The notes below the pieces were generated by a model. It was given only the letters and a program-made list of their open reading frames with translations, searched no databases and was not told the origin of the DNA. A program made the position numbers and the translations under genes. 64,000 bases of DNA, from assembly GCF_001411555.2 (NCBI RefSeq), contig NC_049901.1, positions 39,278,964-39,342,963 on the forward strand. The letters are read 5' to 3'. This document shows, in pieces, positions 48,601 through 58,563 of this stretch (position 1 is the first letter of the stretch; the number at the start of each line of letters is the position of its first letter). The stretch is from Juglans regia (Eukaryota > Streptophyta > Magnoliopsida > Fagales > Juglandaceae).

Positions 48601-51600
48601 GAGCCAAATGCACCACATAAGACAAGGAGGAATCATTTTCCAAACACTCATCGCCTTCTTACAGCCCTTCGCACCCTTCCACCCTACCAATAAATCCACC
48701 ACTTCCCTGGGCATAACCCAATGTAATCCTGTCCAACTCAAAACCTTGTTCCACAAGAATCTTGTCACTTCGCAGTGAAGGAAAAGGTGATTTACAGATT
48801 CTCCATCCCTTTTGCACAAAACGCACCAACCGCAATAAACAAACCTCTCCTTCTAAGGTTTTCAGTAGTACATACTTTGCCCAAAGAAGCCACCCAACAG
48901 AAAAAAGCAACCTTAGAAGGAACTTTCACTTTCCAAATACTTTTCTAAGGGAATACACAACTACTATGGCTTGACAAAATTCTGTAATAAGATGAAACTG
49001 AAAACTTAGCATTTCCAGCAGGAATCCACACCATACAATCCTCTCTATCTTGGACCAGTTTTGAGCTGTAAAGTTTAACCAGCAGAGCCTTAACTTCATC
49101 CACTTCCCAATCATTAACATCCCTTTTAAAAATAACATTCCATTCAACCTTATTGTTACTACTGCAATACAAATCACAGACAACTACATTTTGATCCCTT
49201 GCAATTCTGAAAAGGGCAGGAAATTCCAGCTTAAGAGCAGTATCCCCACACCACAGATCATGCCAAAAGAGTATCCTCTCTCCATCTCCCATCTTCCATC
49301 TGAAATTATTGGAGAAGGAATCCCAACCTTTTCTAATAAATTTCCACAAACTAACCCCGTAATCTCCACTAGATGCTTTAGAACACCAACCTCCCTACAA
49401 ACTTCCATATTTCACATCTGTCACATTTTTCCATAGAGCTTTGTACTTGGGCCATTGCTGTGGATTTTAATGGCATGGACCTTCATGACTTCTTAGTTTC
49501 TAATGTCCCTACATAATTAGGGCTTTTCTATCTTTGTAATTGACATTTGGTGGTTTAATAAATTTTATTTTACTTGTAAAAAAAAAAAAACCCTTAAATC
49601 TTTAATCCCCAAACCACCGCGATCCAACGGTTGACAAACCTTCTTCTAACTAACCAAATGATTCTTCTTTTCCTTACCTATGCCTCCCCATAAGAAGTTT
49701 CGAAATAAACTCCCAATTCTCCTTTCAACCCTTTCCGGAAGAGGAAAAAGAGAAAGGAAATAGGTGGGCAGGTTAGACAAGAGTACTTTTTATAAGAGTG
49801 AGTCTACCCCCCTTAGACAAAAAAATTCTCTTCCATCCAGCTAACCTCCTTTCAATTTTTTCAATCACCCTGTCCCAAATGTTTACAGCTTTAAAAGAAG
49901 TCCCCAAAGGAAGTCCTAGATACCTCATAGGCAATGAAGAGATTCTGCACCCCAGTAAGTTTGCCAAATCTGATAAATTCTGAACATCACCCACAGGAAC
50001 AATTTCAGACTTCGATAAATTAACTCTTAACCCTGAAGCAGCTTCAAAACACAGCAAAAGTGATCTTAAAGCACGTATATTATCCAAATCAGGCTCACTA
50101 AAAAGCAGGGTATCATCAGCAAATAACAAATGAGAAATCTAAATTATTCCTTCTCTCATTACCCACCACAAAACTAGACAGAAAATTACCCTCCACAGCC
50201 TTTTCAATTAATGTACTCATGGCATCCATGATCATAACAAAAAGAAAATGGGACAAGGGGTCGCCTTGCCTCAAGCCACGAGAACTACAGAAGAAACCAG
50301 CCGGTTCTCCATTCACCAATATAGAAAATTTTGAAGTTGAAACACAATGTTTTATCCACGATCGCCATTTAACACCAAAGCCATATCTCCTCAGAAGATA
50401 AGCAAGAAAATCCCAACTTACATGGTCGTAGGCTTTTTCCATATCCAATTTAATAAGAATACCAGCTTTTTCCAACTTCAATCTACTATCCAAACATTCA
50501 TTAGCAATTAAAACAGAATCTAAAATCTGCCTACCTTTCACAAAAGCATTTTGAGATAGTGAAATTATCCTCTCCATCACCCTACTCAAATGATTAGCCA
50601 GCACCTTGGAGATGATTTTATAAATGCCATTTACTAAACTAATAGGCCTAAAGTCTCTTATCTCCACAGCCCCCGCCTTTTTAGGAATAAGAGCAATGAA
50701 AGTCTCATTCAAGCTCTTCTCAAACTTCATATATGAGTGAAACTCAGCAAACACCTTCATGATATCATCTCTAACAACATCCCAACAATCTTGAAAAAAT
50801 GCCAAAGAGAAACCATCCGGTCCCGGAGCCTTATCCTTGTCCATACCCTTTACCACGTCTAGAACTTCTTTTTCTTCAAACTCTCTTTCCAACCACACAA
50901 CTTCAACCTGCTCTATTAAGAGATCTATGTAATATTAGGAGATTATATCTAACTTGTCTTAAAGTTTGGGAAGAAAGAGCTTGTTTTGTGCTATACATAA
51001 CCTCATTTTAATATTTGGTAGTTGACAAATTTTTTAATTACTCTTTGCCCCTGCTACCAACTTCTCCCTCCTCTCTCTCAATTTGAGTTTTGGGTAAGCA
51101 AGGATTTTGATGGGAGAAGGTCTGAAAAATAGCAAGGAATAGGTTCATTCCCTGATTTATGTTGCACATCAAGAATAGCCCTAATGTTTTTCCCAACTTT
51201 GTAAAATATCGATTTTCTCATTCTTCAAAAAATTAATGCTTCCCTTGTAAGGATGCTACGTTGTCATCATTGTTTCCTTAGGAAAGAAGATGAATTGGCA
51301 TTAAGTCCAACATTCTTCTCTTTTTCTAGAGTTGCAATCTAACAAACTCACAAGTTGAATTCTGAAGCCCTTCAAAACTTGAGAATGAGTTTTCTTGAAT
51401 CATAGGAGAATAATGTAAAGGGTGAGAATCTGTTTTTTATTGTTCTAGTTTTATTCAATTTTTGGAGTCTAGGGGTTTTTTTTTGTAATTTTTAGATTTC
51501 CATGTATGGGCTACAATTTTAGTGCATTGCGTTATGTTTTTCTTCTATTTTGTTATTGGGTTTTATTTGTGGGTTTCATTAGTTATTTTGTTAGGTATTA

Positions 51601-52264
51601 GATGCCCATAGATGGATGTAATTTTTTAAAAGAAAATTTATAATTAAATTATTTGATAAAGTAGACGACTTTGAAGATTTTCAGCAACTATTGCTCTTGA
51701 AAATTATGTGATGCCTAGGTTTATCTCTTTTCTTCTCTATTTTATACCAAATTCCAGGCAATATTTTATCTGATTCTAGATTGACTTAATGACAAGACCA
51801 ATCTTGAAAAAACCCTCAAACCACCGATCTATCATATGGCTTCCCAACAACCAGAAGTACCAAATTATCCATTTTCGGATTACTGTTAGCAGCCCAGGAA
51901 CAGGCATCCAAACCCTAATTTTTCTTCAACAGGCATCCAAACCATAGGTTTTCCTCTTTGATAGTCCACATCATTCTCTTCCCACATATCATAAGAAGGC
52001 TTATATTCTCTAATATTACCCACTTGAAATAAAACAAGTTGCTTCCAGAAACTTTTATGTGACACCCTTTATTTTACTTCCAATGTTACTTTGATTATTT
52101 GTACTTGTGGATGTTCATTTTCATAATTTCAAAAGGGTTTGGTAGATTCTCTCTCAAGGATTTGCATATTGTTATATGAATGGATGCTTTTGTCTATATG
52201 GCAGGAGAAATGGTCAAAGAATCAATATATTGCATCCATCTGCTATGGAAGAACAGTGTCCTGA
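36667..52264 (+). CDS. MUT9-like / photoregulatory protein kinase (casein kinase 1-like), 17 coding exons
   Basis: Exons: 36667-36769, 36850-37064, 38180-38305, 38411-38484, 38562-38631, 38732-38787, 38892-38963, 39046-39140, 39255-39321, 39709-39838, 39989-40207, 40277-40407, 46773-46947, 47046-47136, 47808-47965, 48051-48239, 52205-52264. All have GT-AG borders and sum to 2031 nt, 676 residues plus stop. A basic N-terminus ([13 protein letters not shown], with GRGRG) precedes the kinase: [10 protein letters not shown] loop, VALKFE lysine, [12 protein letters not shown] catalytic loop, VDLGLASRW in place of DFG, and GTVRYAS. The plant-specific C-terminal region runs from KKKVRLG and QWISVYNSR to the end [15 protein letters not shown] kinases are nuclear; they phosphorylate histone H3 (Thr3), cryptochrome 2 and PIF3, linking light, clock and flowering. 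Intron 12 holds a 5.7-kb LINE and intron 16 an antisense LINE. Exon borders were set by reading frame and family similarity. Confidence 0.93.
40729..40741. repeat. target-site duplication of the intron-12 LINE, left copy
   Basis: AAATAGTCACTAG occurs here and again at 46446-46458 immediately after the LINE poly(A). The run of A makes the first bases ambiguous. Confidence 0.88.
40815..42745 (+). pseudogene. LINE ORF1, interrupted by a MITE
   Basis: The frame 40815-42110 and the frame from 42350 to the TAA at 42743-42745 are one reading frame once the 236-bp MITE and one TTA copy (239 bases) are discounted; the total would be 564 codons. Plant L1 ORF1 proteins bind the element's RNA. The N-terminal 120 residues ([52 protein letters not shown]) form a compact region often seen in LINE ORF1 of trees. 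No CCHC zinc knuckle is present. Residues about 263-345 contain a 43-residue tandem duplication (PATLPAQK in each copy). The end overlaps ORF2 by 11 bases. The MITE brings in stop codons, so the product would now be truncated. Confidence 0.8.
42111..42346. mobile_element. 236-bp Tourist/Harbinger MITE in LINE ORF1
   Basis: The ends are GGCCTTGTTTGTTTTC and GAAAACAAACGGGCCC, inverted, with TTA on both sides (42108-42110 and 42347-42349). CATCTCATCTC arrays lie just inside each end. The surrounding ORF1 frame is recovered exactly without it, which proves insertion after the LINE was made. Confidence 0.93.
42735..46337 (+). pseudogene. LINE ORF2: endonuclease, reverse transcriptase, zf-RVT
   Basis: The single frame of 1200 codons is broken by only one TAG at 44721-44723. 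Residues about 1-230 are an APE-type endonuclease: [27 protein letters not shown] and SSDHFPILL, so the catalytic Asn, Glu and His landmarks are kept. RT follows ([58 protein letters not shown]). At about 44470 the text LDMEK runs directly into VDFLLYLL; the usual AYDHV.W segment of RT motif A is lost by an in-frame deletion of a few codons. The C-terminal zf-RVT reads [39 protein letters not shown]. Motif loss and the stop make it inactive. It has no RNase H domain, unlike the LINE at 2356. Confidence 0.9.
46446..46458. repeat. target-site duplication of the intron-12 LINE, right copy
   Basis: AAATAGTCACTAG directly follows the poly(A), identical to 40729-40741. Confidence 0.88.
48334..48349. 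repeat. target-site duplication of the intron-16 LINE, left copy
   Basis: AGAGATCTACGTAATA here and AGAGATCTATGTAATA at 50919-50934, one mismatch in 16, flank the antisense LINE. Confidence 0.88.
48535..50898 (-). pseudogene. LINE ORF2 remnant (RT and zf-RVT) in intron 16
   Basis: 50116-50898 reads RT with [31 protein letters not shown] (motif A intact here) and [17 protein letters not shown] frameshift near 50120 leads to 50129-49773 with [12 protein letters not shown] and [12 protein letters not shown]. The text then continues as GGLGIKDLR near 49610, is interrupted by a short plus-strand insertion (about 49440-49591), and resumes with [13 protein letters not shown] and a stop, then 49349-48945 and the zf-RVT end ([16 protein letters not shown]) at 48819-48535. 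It is a dead copy. Confidence 0.85.
49440..49591 (+). mobile_element. short 3'-end LINE or retro-fragment nested in the intron-16 LINE
   Basis: LINE ORF2 text on the minus strand is interrupted here. The inserted DNA ends in TTTAATAAATTTTATTTTAC, TTGT and a run of 13 A at about 49579-49591, a plus-strand poly(A) tail. It looks like a very short 5'-truncated retrotransposed 3' end. Exact left edge and duplication were not resolved. Confidence 0.55.
50919..50934. repeat. target-site duplication of the intron-16 LINE, right copy
   Basis: AGAGATCTATGTAATA matches 48334-48349 with one difference. Confidence 0.88.
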
Positions 52265-53860
52265 CATATGGGGCTTGGAAGAAGAAAGTGCACCTGCACA
52301 TTGTTGGTAGGTAAAATATCCCAGCCTATCCGACATGATATCTTTTAGTTTTTATCTTATTATGATTACAAGGCGTCAATTTTGTAGTAAAGGAGTTTCC
52401 ATTATTTAATAACTGCTTGATTCTCATTCTATTCTATGCTTGTCAGCATGATCTGTACTTTTATAGGCTTCTATAAAACTTGTCTCTAGTTATTTTTCCA
52501 ATTGGCCTGTAATCAAGCAGAGAGTATATCCCCTGAAAATTTACTTACTGCTGCACTTCTTGAAGTCTAGTGTCCATATTTAGTTAAATAAAACCCTGTT
52601 TAAAATTATAGTTTCATTCATGTTATAACTTATAAGTCCTGGAGTTTTATCGGAAGAAAAATGACATAGTGCCAAAAAAGCAATTACATTACGGGAGTTC
52701 ATATTTTGCTTTTTTCCTTAGCTAGAGTCGAATGATACAGATTTTCCCTGTACATATTTGTGTAGATATAGAACTATCATAAGATCACGTTTGTAACCTG
52801 TATGGACATTGCTCACTGTCTATCTGATCAACTTTTTGTTACCTTAAGAGAGTTTTACCGCTCTCAAACTTTTGGAAGGTGAGATAGAGTTTGCCCACGT
52901 CCAATGAGATTAATGTTTTGGTTTCTAAATCAGGAGTATTAAGACCTTGTTTGTGTACATAGTTATTCTCAGGTATTCTCAAATATTCTCAGATATTTCC
53001 TTCCCAAATATCACTCAAACTAAAAACACTTTTCAATTCAAATCTTCAGCTTTTACATCTAATCATTAGCTAATTATTATAATTTTTCCAAACTTCTAAA
53101 CAAAACACAAAAAACAATACGTTTTCAAATTTTCAAGAAATAATATTAAAAAATTATATTAAAACAATATTTTAATTTTATAATATTTTTATTCAAGTTT
53201 TTCTCTCTCATTTTTCAAAATCTAATAAAACATCTTAACTCAAGCAATTTCACTACTATTTACAGATATTTTGAGATATTATAAATGTCCAAACGAGCCC
53301 TAAATTCCAAAAAATTGGAAAATGTACACAAGTTGTGGAGCACCCGAATGAAAGCTGACTTTATTTCCTTAGAGGATTTTTCCCATTACATCAGAATAAA
53401 AGACGAGCATGACTTAAGTTTAAGTTGTCTCCTGACTCCGTTTTCTCTACAGATCTGACTTGAGTTTATTTGTTAGAGTGAGTTCAGTACTTTATTAGTA
53501 ATCTGTAGTAATTGCCTGGACTGGAAGTGGATTTTAGACTTTATATTATCACTTTTTCACAGGCCTGCGGTTGATAGGGCTTTTGAAGGATTCAGAATGT
53601 TTTGAATACGCATGGAGGTGGCTTTCCTTCATGTAGAATCGCTGCAAACAGTAACAGAGGGATAAGCTTGAACTGTGCCAGTATCAGTCTTTTTGGTCAT
53701 GTCTGGCAGAGCTGTTTAATTTTGTTCAGCCCCTTATAAATGTGTGTATCCTCCGTTTTGGTATGACAGTTGAATACAATCAGTTAAACCTTGTAGACAA
53801 GAGTTTGAAAAGGATCAGTAAAAGTCCTAAAGCTCTGCAGGTGTTGCAAAGGAGTTGAAC
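52265..53860 (+). other. 3' untranslated region of the MLK gene, with a probable 3' UTR intron
   Basis: After the stop at 52262-52264, GTAG|GTAAAA at 52311 is a good donor and CTTTTTCACAG ending at 53562 a good acceptor. This would give a 1.25-kb intron in the 3' UTR, followed by a non-AT-rich 3' end exon. The end of the transcript is a guess. A stop more than 50 bases before a splice junction can expose mRNA to nonsense-mediated decay; here the stop is about 46 bases upstream. Confidence 0.4.
52943..53300. mobile_element. Tourist/Harbinger-like MITE, 358 bp
   Basis: The ends are GACCTTGTTTGTGTAC and TGTCCAAACGAGCCC, inverted, with TAA on both sides (52940-52942 and 53301-53303). ATTCTCA/GATATTTT repeats lie inside the ends. 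It sits in the probable 3' UTR intron of the MLK gene. Confidence 0.8.
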
Positions 53861-55393
53861 CTCAAATTATTTCATATCATTGTTGTGTTCATAAAGGCAT
53901 GTATGTTTATCAATTATTGTACCTATCTACCATATTATTACAAAAATGGGGATAAAAAACCAATTGAGCCATCGTTGATGTTTCAGTCAGTAAAGTTTGG
54001 CCATCTATCTTCAGGAGAATAATCCAGCCTCTCTTATCTTTGCAAACCCAGCATGAATCACAGTACTTGTACGTATCTTTCACAACTATTTTCTATGGCT
54101 CTCATGAATTCTTTTGTTCTTAAACATATTGTATTCGTATTCTCTTGTGGCCCTTATCATTGCTTGCTGTACAATCTAATTTGCTTGAGAATCTCAATTC
54201 AGGTGCGAGGTCATAAAGGGAGATAGATTTCGATAGCATACATAATTGATGTGTGTATATATTTATATATATATATATTAATATCGAAATAGCTTGGCAT
54301 TCTGGATGCCCTGCAGAAAGTAGCCGAAAGGCGTTTTACATGTTTTGGAGAAAGAGAAAAGTGGCACGAGAGGCTATTAAGATAACTTAGAGAGATGCTT
54401 TAGGCAGATATCAGAGCCCCTTGAGACTTTCACGTGCCTGTTGTAGCAGAATATTGAATGGGATCCACGTAACCCGGAAAATCTTTGGATCAATCCATGT
54501 TTTTGTGTGGTTTTTTAATGGAAAATTATCTGTGGTTCATGTAAGTCGTGCAATTTCTTTGAAAATAATAGATGATATCATGAAAAATTGACTTTTGGCC
54601 CAAAATTGATTTTTTCACTATAGAGCCCACTTTTTTTCTGAAGAAAATAACAAAATTTACGCTCTAAATTTGTATGTAACATCACTTTTTTTTTTTTTTT
54701 TTTTATGAGTAATGCTAGGCTGTGGCTTAACAGTGGCAGTTAGGTGCCGTCTAAACAAAATTTAACTTTTTTATTTTTTTTATTTTTCCTTTTCATATAT
54801 TTTTAACATTTTTAAAAAAATTTTAAAAATTTTAAAATATATCAAATTAAAAATATATCAATACATTAATAGTCATTTCTTTAATTAGTAAGTAAAAAAA
54901 ATTAAATGCATAAACGGTCAAAATGAGAGGGTATATTAGCATTATTTCTTAATATTAGAGTAATGCTACTCTTTATCTTAAATTTGTTATTTTTTATATT
55001 ACTAATTAGTGTGGTACATTTTAAATGATTTTATTAATCAACTACTTCAATAAAAAGAAAAAAAAAATTAAAAATACGACGTACCAATTAATGTTAACAG
55101 GAATGATGAAAATCAACATTAAGAACGTCATTTTCCTGTTTAATACCACACTTCGTCCTGCACTTTTCAACAACATGGTGCGTACTTCTCTTTATCCGAT
55201 TGAGCTGAGCCGACTAGAAACTCTATAGCTTTGCAACAAGCTAGCCAACTTGGACCATTCTATTTCTAATCTTACCGACTTACAACATGTGCTTTTATAT
55301 ATCTACACTTCTTTAACATGCATTTTTGACTCTCTGGGAATAAATTAAGCTCTGGGTTTCAAAGCTTCATTGGGCAGAAACCTTGGTGCCGAA
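53861..55393. other. spacer between MLK and the DUF3511-like gene
   Basis: No gene was recognised. It holds an AT microsatellite at about 54258-54284, a T-run near 54687-54704 and a MITE-like repeat at 54707-54947. The last 200 bases are the promoter and leader of the next gene. A 67-codon frame at 55025-55228 has no support. Confidence 0.45.
54707..54947. mobile_element. AT-rich MITE-like repeat, copy 2
   Basis: The left end GAGTAATGCTA and right end TAGCATTATTTCTT are roughly inverted. The interior matches 33965-34165 (ATCAATACATTAATAG, then GGTCAAAATGAGAG). Non-coding; target duplication not resolved. Confidence 0.55.
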
Positions 55394-55714
55394 ATGGACA
55401 TCAGAAGCTGGTCCTGTTCAGGCAGCAGAGCTATCCAATTGGGGAAGTACTACGAAGAGGTTGAATCTGCAAGCCTACCTTCTACCAGATCAAACAAGTT
55501 GAGGTGGAAAGTGTTGTGGATGAAGTTCAAGAAACAAAAGAGTAGGATTTTTAAATCTCCAGCTCCAGTTCATATGCCCTATGATCCATACACTTACTCG
55601 CAGAATTTTGACCAAGGATCTTCATGGGATGATGAACCCGATACCCTCTCCCGGTCTTTCTCCGTTCGGTTTTCCGATCCTTCCAGTATCTTTCGAAGGG
55701 AAAGGGTTGTGTAA
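55394..55714 (+). CDS. small basic protein, probably DUF3511 family
   Basis: Intronless frame of 106 residues. The ATG at 55394 (MDIRSWSCSGSR) is the first in frame; upstream text has only non-ATG codons. A basic segment KLRWKVLWMKFKKQKSRIF (about residues 42-60) precedes a motif PYDPYTYSQNFDQG (about residues 68-81), and the end SRSFSVRFSDPSSIFRRERVV is basic. The pattern W..LW.K.KK then YDP.SY.QNFD and a final SRSFS.RF is, as I recall it, that of the plant DUF3511 proteins, whose function is unknown. No signal peptide or membrane span is visible. The frame is intact and the composition is codon-like, so the gene is probably real. Confidence 0.75.
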   Translation: MDIRSWSCSGSRAIQLGKYYEEVESASLPSTRSNKLRWKVLWMKFKKQKSRIFKSPAPVHMPYDPYTYSQNFDQGSSWDDEPDTLSRSFSVRFSDPSSIFRRERVV

Positions 55715-58179
55715 GCATTACTAAAGTTAGAAGGAACTTGGTATGGGAATATTATATGACTCCTCTGTATTTAATCCTGGAATGCAGCATACTATTAAGA
55801 TATCCACATAGTAACTTCTTGGCTGAACTGAAATGGTGAGAAAATTCTTTGGCAAACTTTTACACTCTCTCTGTATATGTATGGCTGCCTGTATTTATGT
55901 GTTTCTTAGGCATTTGTGGGATATTGTTATTGAACATGCTAGTCTTTGCCTTCTATCATGATCAGTTTATTGCCAAGCTTTGCTTCTTTTCCATCTTCCC
56001 CTATCTTGAGGAGCTTGTAGAGGAGAGAGGCCACCCTCCTTCCCCCATTAGTAGGATCTAAGCATGTTTATTAATGGTTGAACAGGCTGAAGGTTTTGAT
56101 AGATAACTACTGAAATAAAATACATTAGCAAATGCTAAACCTGTTGGAGAGACAGAAATGTTACCATGGAAGATCTTTCATTTGCAACTACTCAAATAGA
56201 ATATAGGATAGAAACGGCCATCGGTTAGTTCCTTTTACTTTATTCTGCACCAAGTTGAGATGCTTTAGGAGAACTTTGTTCTTCTATCAGATGAACTTCT
56301 CATGTTCTGTGGTAGAGACTATTCATTGATCAGAAGGAATCTTCAAGCATTTTTGCCATGAAGTTGAGAGCTGGTTTGGTACTGATTTCTCAAAAAGAAA
56401 ATGATAAGAAAGATAAGAGGATTCGCCTTCTATTAATTGGATCACGAGCATAGGTAACATAGAATCTTCAAACATGCATCTCAAATTGTAGAGTGGAGAT
56501 AGCAGCGGATTTCATGATAATTCATGAAATGTGAAGTAGATCTTACAACAACACTTACTGAGTATTTAATGCGATCCAAAAAATCGACATGGGAAGTAAT
56601 AAATATAGAATCCATTCATCATGTATGTATTTCTCTGTCACTTAAGGCTTTCTAACTCGGAAAAAAACATGAGTTTTCAATTCATAGGCATCTGGAAATT
56701 ACTGCTGCTTAGGTTTTATTAGCTGGGATGAATAATATATCACTTCATAATCATTTAATTTGACCCAATGCTTTTTTAATCATGGTGGCTTATAGCTGGA
56801 TGCTCTATCTGCTGCCGAAACTCCTAGAAATTGAAGTCATTCTCGTTGAATCTTCTTCTTCTTTGAAAAAAGCTCCAAGACTTAACCAGCTGTACGGCAA
56901 GCAGCATCCTTATCTTCTGACATATTGATCCAGAAAATTAGAAACGAGCGTTTGACAAACATAGCAACTGATGACAGGAGCAAACTCTGCAAAGGGCTGC
57001 TAGCCCACCTAATGAATTTGAAGACAGTACTTAATCCATACAAAATTAAAGGACTAGCCCACATCCGTATAAATTTAAAGAGGTTCCATAGTTATAAATA
57101 AAGTTCACATCTTTGAGGATACTTGGAAAGAATATGCTGATTGGTTCTGCATCAATAACCAATCGCAATATGCATGAAAGCAATCTACACAACTTGGCCG
57201 GAGGATTGATTAAAATAAATAATTCAGTTTTTTTCAATTTTAAAATAAAAATAATATTAAAAAAATATATTTTAATAATATTTTATTTAATTTTTAATTT
57301 TAATCTTGCAAATGAGACGGAAACAAAACCTACATCTATTTAGCTTATTAGCTTAATTCCTTGATCAGCACGACAGCAAGTCGATGGATCTCGAGCAAGG
57401 TAACCATGTTAGTTAGGTCCAACCATAAATGCAAGGCACCTAACAACAGATCGAATGATTGAGGTAGCTTGATGATGAGGGCAAAGGGAGCAAGCTAGCT
57501 ATCCTGCATAAGAAATGACAACCTTAATTAATATGTAGTACTTCTGTATCAGCTTGATACATGCATAGAATCTTATATATTTTAGGCTATATATGCCACC
57601 CCTAGATATATAATTTATTAATTTTTTACTTTCGTTGGGTTCTTAAATTTATCTTAATTTATTATTATAATTTTTTTAAATTTTAATATAAAATATAATA
57701 AACAAATTAACTTTTTTAAATTTTAAAATGATAATAATATTAAAAAATAATATTCTAACAATATTTTATCATTTTAATTCAACTCAACTCAATTTAAACG
57801 TAACCTAAAACCATTCTCTTCGATCACATTATTAAAGAGATATCTCTATTAATTAATGTCGTGGGTCAAAGCCAAATACATCGTTATCGGTCCCGGCAAT
57901 TAAAAAAAAGGTGAAGTTTGTGTCATGAGTTCAAGCTTCTATTAAAAAAGAAGAAGATGAGCTCCTTTGCAGTATGTGTCATTTTTCTGTTGATTGGTAG
58001 ATGAGTCTTCATGGTTAGATTACCCAACTGTATTACAAAACTCAAATAAACTTCTCTCACGGCTCTACCATCATCATTATTTTGAAGTTTGATAAATTTA
58101 TTAGGTTTATAGAATCCTTTCACATACACTTCGGCCATAGAAATGATTTGTAAAATTTTAAAATATGGGAATTTTGCAC
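55715..58179. other. spacer downstream of the DUF3511-like gene
   Basis: The first few hundred bases are probably the 3' UTR. No other gene was recognised; short frames at 55849-56061 and 57923-58210 lack domain support. A partial Tourist-like internal sequence lies at about 57200-57330 and another copy at 57638-57805. Confidence 0.5.
57638..57805. mobile_element. degenerate Tourist-like MITE
   Basis: GGGTTCTTAAATT at the left and AATTTAAACGTAACC at the right are roughly inverted. The interior (ATATAAAATATAATAAACAA, then AATAATATTAAAAAATAATA) matches the family seen at 33512 and 42111. TAA follows the right end; the left duplication is eroded. Confidence 0.5.
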
Positions 58180-58563
58180 TGTAAGAAATGGGCACCCACA
58201 TAGTAGACATCTCTTCACCTTCTCTTGAAATTTATTAAGTGGCTTATAAACCACTTCATGAGCCTTGATGGTTGGCCCTTAATGACTAGCCGGGAGTTAC
58301 ACTTACAGGGGCTATGCCCCCTTTGGATGATACACATATAAAAAAATATATATCTCTCAAATGGTTCTCTTTAATCTCGACATCTAGACCGTGAAATTGA
58401 TGAGTGTTGTTATGATATTACCACGTAGCACACTCCATCATCGATGTGAAGATCATGACGAACAACGACGCAGGAGAATTCGTGGAACAACCGCACTAAA
58501 TCTACGATTTATCAACGAGGTAATATAGTTTTCGCTACATATTCTGATATAGTATTTCTAACA
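58180..58563 (+). repeat. 5' LTR of an old LTR retrotransposon
   Basis: It starts TGTAAGAAATGGGCAC and ends TATTTCTAACA. It recurs at 63361-63756 in direct orientation. Shared blocks: AACCACTTCATGAGC, CGGGAGTTACACTTA, CCTTTGGATGATACAC, ATCGATGTGAAGATC and CCAACGAGGTAATAT-like text. Confidence 0.88.

Larger units (their letters stand above)
48350..50918 (-). mobile_element. 5'-truncated LINE in intron 16 of the MLK gene, antisense
   Basis: The poly(A) appears as poly(T) at 48351-48359 on the plus strand. The other end stops inside the RT region at 50918, so the endonuclease and ORF1 are lost. A 16-bp duplication with one mismatch bounds it. The encoded text is close to the intron-12 LINE ([19 protein letters not shown]...[18 protein letters not shown]), so both belong to one family or sister families, in opposite orientation within one gene. 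Confidence 0.9.

Noticed and set aside
55849..56061. 70-codon frame with hydrophobic segments
   Set aside because: Non-ATG context in the 3' flank of the DUF3511-like gene; hydrophobicity follows from T-rich DNA.
57923..58210. 95-codon minus frame
   Set aside because: It crosses the start of the left LTR at 58180 and has no family resemblance.
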